Assembly (NCBI GenBank): GCA_005888695.1
Contig: VBBH01000135.1
Span: 1 to 11,253, forward strand
Direction of reading: 5' to 3'
DNA: 11,253 bases
From: Candidatus Bathyarchaeota archaeon
GTDB lineage: Archaea > Thermoproteota > Bathyarchaeia > 40CM-2-53-6
Below the pieces are notes generated by a model. The model was not told the DNA's origin. It ran no database searches and worked only from the letters and a program-made list of their open reading frames with translations. This document shows, piece after piece, positions 1 through 7,069 of the stretch. Every line of letters begins with the position of its first letter. Positions within the stretch are counted from its first letter, which is position 1. Both the position numbers and the translations under genes were made by a program.

Positions 1-651
1 CTCAATCAGATTCCGTATGGACCAGACTGTCACTCCAGCCACGGTTACGATCGTTAGTACGGAGTAGACGTGAGTTTGGAGGTACAGGGATCCGAGGGTG
101 GCTAGGGGCTCCGGAAGGATCTGGGTCTCGGCTGTTAGGAGTGAGATCACGTAAGCGACTATGGCGACGAGGCCCACCGCTACTAGGAATGGAAGAGCTA
201 GGTCGAAACTGATAGTTGCTAGGCGGGACATGATCATTGGTTTCGAGCTTCTGAGTCTTGGCACATGCCCAGAGAGAACTATGACTTTTCTGGCGTAGTT
301 GAAACCAATCAGGCAACCGAATGATGAGGCAATAACTGCGACCGCGGAGTAATAGTCTAGATTCTGGCTCATAGTGGTCGAGACAAAGAAGGACAATGTG
401 AGGAGTATTACCATTGTCGAGGGTCGGAAAGTGAGTAGGGCATAGAGGTATAGTGAGATCGTGACGAGTGGTAGGATTATTGTAATTGCGGAGGTCAGAG
501 GTTCCCAGAATGGAGACACGGGGGTCTGTTCCATGATACTGGCCGTCTCAACAGCAAAGACTAGAACGAGTATCAGGGCTGGGGTGGAAAGTAGGTAGTA
601 CACTAGCGCGTCGGGATTGGTGTATTTGGATTGCGATGGAAGAGATGTCAA
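1..651 (-). CDS. Six-helix integral membrane protein, last gene of the MoxR operon (partial, C-terminus off the window)
   Basis: An open frame of 217 codons runs from a TTG at 651 to the left edge without a stop. The translation begins MTSLPSQSKY and contains about six hydrophobic stretches: residues about 17-40, 54-77, 81-97, 105-125, 158-185 and 200-217. The start is TTG, not ATG. A GGAGGT at 665-670, inside the last codons of the DUF58 gene, sits 13 bases upstream. No other start codon lies between that site and 651 in this frame. The gap to the stop of the preceding gene is 7 bases, so it is part of the same transcript. I recognise no named family. A small polytopic protein after MoxR and DUF58 suggests a membrane partner of that complex (inference). 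The C-terminal domain, if any, is outside the window. Confidence 0.8.
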   Translation of the reverse strand, partial: MTSLPSQSKYTNPDALVYYLLSTPALILVLVFAVETASIMEQTPVSPFWEPLTSAITIILPLVTISLYLYALLTFRPSTMVILLTLSFFVSTTMSQNLDYYSAVAVIASSFGCLIGFNYARKVIVLSGHVPRLRSSKPMIMSRLATISFDLALPFLVAVGLVAIVAYVISLLTAETQILPEPLATLGSLYLQTHVYSVLTIVTVAGVTVWSIRNLIE

Positions 652-658
652 TTGATCT

Positions 659-1987
659 CTAACTACCTCCTCTTCGCCTTTGTTCCTCGACACGCGCGAC
701 AAGTTGCGGGAAAAGATCTTTGGGCCCAACGTTCAGAAGTGATATCTCCAGCCTCGACGCCTCATGAACCATCTTACTTCTCTCCTTCCATTGTTGCGAA
801 GCATTGATCGAATAGATCATTCTGTCCAATCGTTTGAGATGATGTGCTTCGAATAATGGGGAGTACGGTGAGACGATAATGACCTCATGGTTCATCGCCA
901 CGAGCTGTCTAAGCGCGGCGAGATCTCCGCGAGTTTCTAGATCGGAAACGACAAAGAAAAGGGTCCGGCTCTTTAGCCTTCCCAATTGGACAGCCCGTCT
1001 AACCCCTTGATCTAAACGTCCCTTGTTGGTTGGGTTTGGAGCTAGACGACCCAGTTCGAGGAAGACCCTTCCAATCTGCAATTGTGCTCTGGCGATCGGA
1101 ATCACTTTGGCCGGCCCGTTTCCTTGGACCAAAGTGAATCCGAAAAAGTCGCCTCGTCTTGAAAGATACGCCACCAACGACACTACGGCCCTTGCGGAAT
1201 AGTCTAGTTTCGTCTTTCCCCTTTCCCCGTACGCCATTGACGGCGCAGCGTCGAGTAGTATCATCACATTCAACGGCGTTTCCGCGTACAATTCCCTGAC
1301 CATCAACTGGCGGGTCCGGGCGGTTGACTTCCACTCTATCCTCTTGTACGGATCACCGTACGTATACTCACGAATGTCCGTGAACTCCATACCTTCTCCT
1401 TTCTTCTTCGAGGTCTGGGGACCAGCATAGTCGGAGACTGCGATAGCAGTCAAAGAGCCCCGCACGGCTTCCCGTGCTTGTGGAATGACCTCTACTGTTG
1501 AAGATAGGGGAATGTCTCTTTCATAGAACAAGAGCCCGGCCAAGTCCCTAGTGGTAAGGTGAACTTTGCCGAAGTCATTCTTTCCAATTGAGGTGGGTTC
1601 GACGTCATATTCCAGAATCGATTGACCGTGCCCAGGGACCCCAACGATCACCGAGTTGGAGCCGGTCTTGAGCTTGAAATAGTTCGGATACGAATCGAGC
1701 AATTCCGTGCTAACACCAAGGAATGTTGAATTCTTTATCGTCAATGAGACATTCATCGTGTCTATCTCGCTGATTCGATTTGAGTGCTCCCTGAGAACTT
1801 CCAACCGGTTCACGCTTACCATTTGTAATTGGAGGACGAGCCTCGCGGTGTAATAATAGAGAAACAACCCGACTCCGGCATATACGAGTGCTAGGCCGGA
1901 ACCGTTTATCTCGACTAGGCCTAGGGTCACTAATGCCGACGCCAATAGGAGGATCGTTGTTCCGCGGGGGGTCCTCTTGAAGACCAA
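659..1987 (-). CDS. DUF58 domain protein with von Willebrand factor A-like core
   Basis: 442 residues, starting with TTG at 1987, 18 bases after the MoxR stop. Two N-terminal hydrophobic segments (about 9-25 and 31-49) anchor it in the membrane. The middle, about 60-170, is a beta-rich region. The DUF58 signature follows: GMEFTDIREYTYGDPYKRIEWK (199-220, here with a two-residue GD pair), then STARTRQLMVRE (221-232), then LLDAAPSM (244-251) opening the von Willebrand-like fold. The family metal site is normally DxSxS; here it reads D246-A-A-P-S250, so the first serine is alanine. DUF58 proteins are encoded beside MoxR ATPases across bacteria and archaea and are thought to be their membrane-bound partners. 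Family call is firm; the substrate is unknown. No clear ribosome site precedes the TTG. Confidence 0.9.
   Translation of the reverse strand: MVFKRTPRGTTILLLASALVTLGLVEINGSGLALVYAGVGLFLYYYTARLVLQLQMVSVNRLEVLREHSNRISEIDTMNVSLTIKNSTFLGVSTELLDSYPNYFKLKTGSNSVIVGVPGHGQSILEYDVEPTSIGKNDFGKVHLTTRDLAGLLFYERDIPLSSTVEVIPQAREAVRGSLTAIAVSDYAGPQTSKKKGEGMEFTDIREYTYGDPYKRIEWKSTARTRQLMVRELYAETPLNVMILLDAAPSMAYGERGKTKLDYSARAVVSLVAYLSRRGDFFGFTLVQGNGPAKVIPIARAQLQIGRVFLELGRLAPNPTNKGRLDQGVRRAVQLGRLKSRTLFFVVSDLETRGDLAALRQLVAMNHEVIIVSPYSPLFEAHHLKRLDRMIYSINASQQWKERSKMVHEASRLEISLLNVGPKDLFPQLVARVEEQRRRGGS
665..670 (-). promoter_or_regulatory. Ribosome binding site GGAGGT deciding the TTG start at 651
   Basis: On the minus strand GGAGGT lies inside the last codons (Gly-Gly) of the DUF58 gene and 13 bases before the TTG at 651. 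The same layout, a GGAGGT in the tail of the upstream gene followed by 11-13 bases, recurs at 2974-2979 and 9186-9192, which supports both this start and the operon order. Confidence 0.6.
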
Positions 1988-2005
1988 ATGTCTACACTAT
2001 CTTCC

Positions 2006-2962
2006 TTATGGTGTCTTGACGGACTTGACGGCTCTATCTGCAACTGTTGCCTGTGTTGTGCCATCCAGAACGGCCTCTTGTGTCAATACGATCCTATGGG
2101 GTAGAACGTGTGACGCGACCCTTTTCACATCATCCGGAACCACGTAATCTCTCCCATCGATCAATGCCACCGCGGCCGCTGCCGTCTGAAGCGCGGTTGC
2201 AGCTCTAGGTGATCCTCCTAGCCTCACGCCGGCGATCTTTCGTGTTGCTTCAACGATATCTGCAATGTACTCTCTGATCGTATTGTCGACGTTGACACTC
2301 CAGAAGAGGTTAGAGACTACCCTGATATCGTCTTGATTGACAACCGGGCTGATCTTCCACTCATAGATCTCTCGGAGCCTTCTCAACATCTCAATTGTCT
2401 CGGCCCTTGATGGATATCCGATCTCTATGCGCATTAGAAACCTGTCGACTTGTGCCTCCGGGAGTGGATACGTTCCTTCGAACTCTATCGGATTCTGCGT
2501 AGCAAGCACCATGAACGGATTGGGTAACTTGAGCGTTGAACCTTCGATTGTTACTTGTCGTTCCTGCATGGCCTCAAGCAGAGCTGATTGAGTCTTGGGC
2601 GAGGCTCGATTGATCTCGTCCGCCAAGACTATGTTGGCAACGATTGGGCCCTGCCTAAGTTTGAAGTCAGAGGTCTTCTGATCGAAAACGAAGGTGCCCA
2701 CGATGTCTGATGGTAAAAGGTCTGGTGTGAATTGTATCCGGCGAAAATCCAGGCTCGTCGAGTTCGCGATCGCCTTGGCCATTACGGTTTTGGCAACGCC
2801 AGGCACTCCCTGAAGCAGAACGTGCCCACCGGCAACCAGTGATGCGACAAGCATCTTCAACTCTTCAGTCTTCCCTACAACTACTTTTCCAACCTCGGCA
2901 AGAATCTTATCGCAGACCTCTTTCCCCTGAGAACGTTCAGTCTCCGTCTCCGTGATCGCCAA
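2006..2962 (-). CDS. MoxR-family AAA+ ATPase
   Basis: 318 residues, cytoplasmic, with no hydrophobic segment. Walker A is GVPGVAKT (52-59), Walker B is VLADEIN (112-118), sensor 1 lies in LATQNP (153-158), a DRFLMR arginine motif at 173-178, and sensor 2 in GGSPRA (249-254). The PLPEAQVDRF stretch (166-175) is typical of MoxR. These ATPases act as chaperone-like machines that mature or activate partner complexes, usually together with DUF58/von Willebrand proteins. The start is TTG at 2962, with GGAGGT at 2974-2979, 11 bases upstream. A nearer TTG in another frame meets a stop within 11 codons, and a stop lies two codons upstream in frame, so 2962 is the earliest possible start. It sits 9 bases after the DUF4350 gene and 18 bases before the DUF58 gene. 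Confidence 0.95.
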   Translation of the reverse strand: MAITETETERSQGKEVCDKILAEVGKVVVGKTEELKMLVASLVAGGHVLLQGVPGVAKTVMAKAIANSTSLDFRRIQFTPDLLPSDIVGTFVFDQKTSDFKLRQGPIVANIVLADEINRASPKTQSALLEAMQERQVTIEGSTLKLPNPFMVLATQNPIEFEGTYPLPEAQVDRFLMRIEIGYPSRAETIEMLRRLREIYEWKISPVVNQDDIRVVSNLFWSVNVDNTIREYIADIVEATRKIAGVRLGGSPRAATALQTAAAAVALIDGRDYVVPDDVKRVASHVLPHRIVLTQEAVLDGTTQATVADRAVKSVKTP

Positions 2963-2971
2963 TTCTCAATT

Positions 2972-4693
2972 CTACCTCCGAAGCCTGTACTCGAGCATTG
3001 ATCTCGCGTCTCCTTCTCCAGTGATCGTTAGACCTAGCTTGTTGAGGAAATCTTCGAGCTCTTCGAAACGTTTTCTGGTCGACCTTTTCCAAAACAGTAC
3101 CGGAGGAAATAGGAACCTCCTCTTTCCGAGAGCGTACTCGTGAATCTTCGACAATCGAGCGAGCATAGTCTCAGCCCGAAGAGCTTCCTCTAATCCTATG
3201 TGAGGAGAAAGTTGCTCTTTCGTGACTGCGTCTATTGGGGTTCCGAGTTCTCGTTCAAGGAGGTCCCCCAAAGTAGTGTACAGCTGGCTTAGCCTAGCGA
3301 CATAGAATCCCTTGTCTCTTATGATTCGTTGAAAGTCGAGTCTTCCGGGCGACTGGGCCACAATCGATTTTTCCACGCTGGGTACTGGTTGGTCATCTTT
3401 GCCTCGTGGCTCGGACGCATACCATTTTGTGAGCGATCCGTACATTGCGGAAGCGAGGAAGATACCGAAGAAGGCGCCAAGGTATGGTCCGAGGTTGGAC
3501 ACGAAACCGTCGTAAAGGTTCCCTGTATAGGAGATGTAAAGCTCCAGAAGGTGTGCAAATAATGGTCCAACCCTGAGGCCGACGTTGGTTCCAACGCTAA
3601 GATTCTTGGTGGCATAATGGGAGTTGTCGTAGATTATGCGGAGGGATTTGTCCGATTGCGTAACCCAGTCCACAAGCTTGGATGTGAATGTGCTTTCGAT
3701 CTCTCCGACTGTGGAGTTGTAGCCGAAGAAATTTGCTGTAGAGTTGTAAGCATAGTTAGTGAAAGGCCCCGAGTCGGATATCAAAGCCGCCCTTGAATTC
3801 AGAGATTGACCGGTGGCTAGGACCGTCCTTGAACCGACGGTGTCGTTGATTGTGTCATACGAGGCAGTTGTCGTTCTGCCTGACGAATTAAGCGAGTCAG
3901 AAAGAAAAAGTACGGGTTGGGTGTTGTTGACTATAATATTGGAATGGAGAAGTGTTATTGGAGAGGCGATATCGAGAACAACGGGAATCCTTTCAGCGCC
4001 GAGGATAGCGTTTACAACAAAGACTTTTTTGTTGCGGAAAGATGAACCTGGCTCAACGATGGCCGCTCCAGAGATTGACGCGTGAAACATTTGCAGTAGA
4101 GTGGTGTTGTCCGTGAAGTTGCCCTCGGCCATCAAGAAAGACATTGTCCCATTCTCGTACCGTTCTCTAAGAAGATCTAGATTATTTGGGCGGAGTGGAT
4201 TACCGCTTTCCTTCCCTGTGAATAAGTTGTCTGCCCCGATTAGGAAGAAAGCGGCTCGTCCAGGCTTGTCCAGTTCCTGATCTAGATCACTGGAGCTGTT
4301 TGTCAGGACCACACTGTAACCGGCATGTCTTAGGGAATTGAAGAATAGAGACGTGCCATCCTTTGACGTCTCCAGGGGACTTGATGTGCCTCTGATCGTT
4401 GTCGTGTTATTCTTAGGAATTCCGATGACGGATGGAGAGAAGATGATTGCCACGAGTGCAACGATAAGTAATAATCCCAGAAACCTGCCCAGACTCATGG
4501 AATCTACTGAGACCCTTGCCTTGCCTGGGTCTCGTGCTCTCCTTGAGACCCTCAGCTCGTTGAGATATACGATGACTAGAGAGACCAGACCATCCACTAT
4601 GACTCCGCCGACTATGCCAAGCCCGGACTGGAGGCTGAGGGTGAACAGAACCAGAATCAGAATGAACCAGGCGAATTTTGACAGGAATCCCAA
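2972..4693 (-). CDS. DUF4350-type membrane protein with sequon-rich extracellular domain
   Basis: 573 residues. Hydrophobic segments lie at about 8-44 (likely two helices), 68-90 and 398-420. The region after the third helix matches the DUF4350 layout: a helix (SSPLETSKDGTSLFFNSL, 104-121) then HAGYSVVL (123-130), then FFLIGADNLF, resembling a Rossmann-like ligand fold. Residues 91-397 carry about a dozen Asn-X-Ser/Thr sequons (N95, N96, N132, N181, N192, N196, N256, N269, N283, N317, N326, N364), which fits an N-glycosylated domain outside the cell. The last 150 residues are charged and helical, presumably cytoplasmic. The start is TTG at 4693, 61 bases after the DUF4129 gene; no strong ribosome site is visible and the frame stays open upstream, so the start is the least certain part. 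DUF4350 proteins are standard companions of MoxR and DUF58 genes. Confidence 0.8.
   Translation of the reverse strand: MGFLSKFAWFILILVLFTLSLQSGLGIVGGVIVDGLVSLVIVYLNELRVSRRARDPGKARVSVDSMSLGRFLGLLLIVALVAIIFSPSVIGIPKNNTTTIRGTSSPLETSKDGTSLFFNSLRHAGYSVVLTNSSSDLDQELDKPGRAAFFLIGADNLFTGKESGNPLRPNNLDLLRERYENGTMSFLMAEGNFTDNTTLLQMFHASISGAAIVEPGSSFRNKKVFVVNAILGAERIPVVLDIASPITLLHSNIIVNNTQPVLFLSDSLNSSGRTTTASYDTINDTVGSRTVLATGQSLNSRAALISDSGPFTNYAYNSTANFFGYNSTVGEIESTFTSKLVDWVTQSDKSLRIIYDNSHYATKNLSVGTNVGLRVGPLFAHLLELYISYTGNLYDGFVSNLGPYLGAFFGIFLASAMYGSLTKWYASEPRGKDDQPVPSVEKSIVAQSPGRLDFQRIIRDKGFYVARLSQLYTTLGDLLERELGTPIDAVTKEQLSPHIGLEEALRAETMLARLSKIHEYALGKRRFLFPPVLFWKRSTRKRFEELEDFLNKLGLTITGEGDARSMLEYRLRR
2974..2979 (-). 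promoter_or_regulatory. Ribosome binding site GGAGGT for the MoxR gene, overlapping the upstream stop codon
   Basis: The minus strand reads CGGAGGTAG, where the final TAG is the stop of the DUF4350 gene and GGAGGT is the ribosome site for MoxR. Eleven bases separate it from the TTG start at 2962. The overlap couples the two genes. Confidence 0.65.
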
Positions 4694-4754
4694 TTCTACC
4701 CTATCCAGAACAAGCCAATGAGAGACCGAGAAATGGACGTGTTTTGGGGTCCGT

Positions 4755-6002
4755 TTATTCCTTCTTGGGTTCGCACTCTTGAATCAGCGTAACCTGCTTG
4801 CGAGCATCCTCTACATGCGTCTGGTTTACATTGCGCCCTGAGAAGACAGCCCTCTCGTAGATGGAAGATATTCTGCCGACGAATGGTTTCTCGGGTCTAG
4901 TCTCACACTTCGTGGAAAATTCTCTATGGGTCTCGAAGGGCATCTTCGGGACTCCTCTGCCAAGCATCAATCCCACCGCCCTTCTAAAACTTAGGATAAT
5001 TGCATGCCGCGGATTCTCAGGGTCCAAATTGGCCGAAGGGTTTAGGCCGCCATCAAGTTCCAGGCCTCCCAATGTCCTCTTCTTCCACAAACGGACAACT
5101 GGCTTTTTGCGGAATACCATGACAGCGACGAATCCTGATAATATCGCGACTATGGGGATCAGCACCAGTCCATTTGGACTTCCGATCCCTGAGAAGATGT
5201 TTGGCAGGCCTCCCAGAGCATGGGGAGCAACCCCGAATGCGCCAGCTGTGCCAGAGACAGGGGGTAGAGAACCAATACTAGGTGCAGTCAAGGGAGGAGC
5301 CGGCGGGAGACTTTGGAATGGACCATTGTAGTTCGATGATGAAGAATTCAAAAATTGGAGGATCTGGCTGGCGTCAGATCCGAAAAGCAGGGACAGATTG
5401 GGATCATCGTGTGCGCTCATTGTCGACAGGGCGGCTAGCTGGTTTGCTGCAGAGGCCGGGGTGGTGCCATCAAGGCCCTGCGGGGTGCCTGTCGGGTCCG
5501 TGGAGTAGGGCTGGATCATGTTAGACACGCTTGACCAATCGACTGAGCATCCCGCGGCCGTGCAGGAAGCGGATTCGAGAACGTCCTTTAGCCCAGTGGG
5601 AAGTTGGGAAACAGCGGGTGAGTTTGGATTTCCCAACTGCGTCTTGAGCGTATCAATTGTTGATTGTGCGCCGGTATAGTTGTGATTCTGCAGATCGTGA
5701 ACGAGTTTGTTCACGTCGGTATTGTTGACCCCTTGATTCAATTTTTGGAGTCCTTTTACGAGGCTCTGGTCATTCGGATTCGGGTTTGTCTGGGATGATG
5801 GAGGAGGTGTTGAAACTGATGGCGGGGCGGTTGGATTTCCGGAGAAATCGCCGGAGTTGGAATCGTCGGCGGCATGCCCTATCTGGATGAATCCAAGAAG
5901 CATGATGAAGACCAATACCCAAACGACCCCCTTAAGTGGCAAGGCATGTGAGTTTGGTCTGTTTGGATGCAATCGAACCGAGCAAAAGGAAAATTCTGTC
6001 AA
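4755..6002 (-). CDS. Secreted/membrane-anchored protein with C-terminal DUF4129 domain
   Basis: 415 residues from TTG 6002. A signal-like hydrophobic stretch (26-42) ends in GHAADD. A Pro/Ser/Asn-rich linker (about 50-80) leads to an extracellular part with two close cysteines (C147, C152). A second hydrophobic helix (279-297) is followed by basic residues. The cytoplasmic tail (about 334-405) looks like DUF4129: ILSFRRAVGLMLGRG, then PFETHREF, then ISSIYERAVFS and a final helix. DUF4129 is a usual tail in MoxR-linked transglutaminase and membrane operons; no transglutaminase domain is seen here. It is the first gene of the operon. In-frame TTG codons at 5972 and 5942 are alternative starts; 5942 would give a more typical signal peptide. 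The TATA-like element at 6026-6035 places a transcript start near 6004, which favours a nearly leaderless TTG at 6002. Confidence 0.8.
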   Translation of the reverse strand: MTEFSFCSVRLHPNRPNSHALPLKGVVWVLVFIMLLGFIQIGHAADDSNSGDFSGNPTAPPSVSTPPPSSQTNPNPNDQSLVKGLQKLNQGVNNTDVNKLVHDLQNHNYTGAQSTIDTLKTQLGNPNSPAVSQLPTGLKDVLESASCTAAGCSVDWSSVSNMIQPYSTDPTGTPQGLDGTTPASAANQLAALSTMSAHDDPNLSLLFGSDASQILQFLNSSSSNYNGPFQSLPPAPPLTAPSIGSLPPVSGTAGAFGVAPHALGGLPNIFSGIGSPNGLVLIPIVAILSGFVAVMVFRKKPVVRLWKKRTLGGLELDGGLNPSANLDPENPRHAIILSFRRAVGLMLGRGVPKMPFETHREFSTKCETRPEKPFVGRISSIYERAVFSGRNVNQTHVEDARKQVTLIQECEPKKE

Positions 6003-6025
6003 AAGCTAATTTAACATTATCGGAA

Positions 6026-6035
6026 CAATAAATAG
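6026..6035 (-). promoter_or_regulatory. TATA-like element of the MoxR/DUF58 operon
   Basis: The minus strand reads CTATTTATTG, centred about 28 bases before the TTG at 6002. In archaea transcription starts about 25 bases past the TATA centre, i.e. near 6003-6006, so the first mRNA would have almost no leader. This is by spacing and base composition only; no purine-rich BRE is obvious upstream. Confidence 0.5.
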
Positions 6036-6155
6036 GGGTCAGAATCGAAAATGGAGCGTTCAATCCGAGTCGCAGCGCTCTCAGACAGGCTCGAAATGGT
6101 TTCTGCGGTTCGGATGGAAAATGGATCGCGCCCTAGCTTCTGCAAGGAATGGTTA

Positions 6156-6176
6156 GCTGGATATCAACAGTCCAGC
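6156..6176. repeat. Inverted repeat GCTGGA / TCCAGC, possible operator upstream of the ABC genes
   Basis: GCTGGA at 6156-6161 and TCCAGC at 6171-6176 are perfect complements with a 9-base spacer, about 100 bases before the ATPase start and next to the TATA-like CATTATAGG. It could be a protein site or a chance hairpin; only one copy is present. Confidence 0.3.
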
Positions 6177-6274
6177 CATTATAGGAACAAGAGATTCGCG
6201 CTTATCCAAACTCTCGGGGCCTAGCCTAACCTAATGTTCTTCTACCGTAGCAAAGTGGAAGAAAGTCAGGATGG

Positions 6275-7069
6275 ATGGGAGCCGTCAGCGAAACGAGTAG
6301 CGTAGAACCTAGGCTCAAAGTCTTTCATCTCTCGAAGAGTTACGGGTATATTCCTGCCCTCTCCGACGTGACTCTTGATGTAGGGGCCGGTGAGGTTAGA
6401 GGCCTGTTAGGTCCCAACGGGTCCGGAAAATCGACCCTGATGAAAATCGCTGTCGGCCTTCTCCGACCAACTTCCGGAAGCGTTCGAGTTCTAGGAGTAG
6501 ACGTGGAACAGGACCCTATGACGGTCAAGAAAATAGTGGGTTATGTTCCAGAGTCCCCTAGGCTGTACGAGTTTTTGACGGCTACTGAATATCTTGATTT
6601 TATTGGAGATGTTAGGGGGCTTGGGCTTGATGAGAAGAAGAGTCGCATCAAACGATTTATCGATTCACTAGATTTAGAGGGTAAAGAGGGTTACTTGATC
6701 AGTAGCTATTCTCAAGGGATGAAACAAAAAGTTGCGATCATGGGGGCCCTACTTCACAAGCCGCGGTTTCTCGTTTTAGACGAACCTTTGAATGGACTAG
6801 ATCCAAAATCGGCCAGGGTGGTGAAGGAATTATTGCACGAACTTGCACGTGAAGGAGTTTCGACTATATTCAGCACTCACGTGTTAGAGATCGCGCAAGC
6901 CATCTGCGACAGGGTCACCATTCTTCAAAACGGCCAGATCATAGCTGAGGGCACTCCGGATGAAATTAGGCAAAAGGCCGGACTACCTGGTTCTGGATTG
7001 GAAGATGTATTCATGAAGCTCACCGGAACGAGTGGTGTTGAAGAGATCGTCAGAGCGCTAGTTCGATGA
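6275..7069 (+). CDS. ABC transporter ATP-binding protein (ABC-2 type exporter)
   Basis: 264 residues with all ATPase motifs: Walker A GPNGSGKST (46-54), signature SYSQGMKQK (144-152), Walker B FLVLDE (165-170) with the D-loop NGLDP, and the switch histidine in STH (H202). The Q-loop position carries glutamate (GYVPESPRLYEFLT, 89-102), as seen in exporters of the EcsA/CcmA-like branch. It energises the permease encoded next, with which it overlaps by four bases. The start at 6275 is the second of two close ATGs; the one at 6271 is in another frame and stops after nine codons. Only a weak AGG lies upstream, so the start is moderately supported. Substrate unknown. Confidence 0.93.
   Translation: MGAVSETSSVEPRLKVFHLSKSYGYIPALSDVTLDVGAGEVRGLLGPNGSGKSTLMKIAVGLLRPTSGSVRVLGVDVEQDPMTVKKIVGYVPESPRLYEFLTATEYLDFIGDVRGLGLDEKKSRIKRFIDSLDLEGKEGYLISSYSQGMKQKVAIMGALLHKPRFLVLDEPLNGLDPKSARVVKELLHELAREGVSTIFSTHVLEIAQAICDRVTILQNGQIIAEGTPDEIRQKAGLPGSGLEDVFMKLTGTSGVEEIVRALVR

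Larger units (their letters stand above)
6003..6274. other. Divergent intergenic region without a gene
   Basis: 272 bases between the leftward operon and the rightward ABC genes. It holds the operon's TATA-like element on the minus strand and a possible, weak plus-strand element CATTATAGG at 6177-6185. Neither strand has an open frame with a ribosome site, and I see no tRNA-like fold. A perfect inverted repeat is listed separately. Confidence 0.5.

Noticed and set aside
3813..5524. Plus-strand open frames opposite the DUF4350 and DUF4129 genes
   Set aside because: Antisense shadows of well-supported genes, with no promoter, ribosome site or domain.
6054..6080. GAGCG / CGCTC inverted repeat in the divergent intergenic region
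   Set aside because: Five-base arms with a 17-base spacer are expected by chance.
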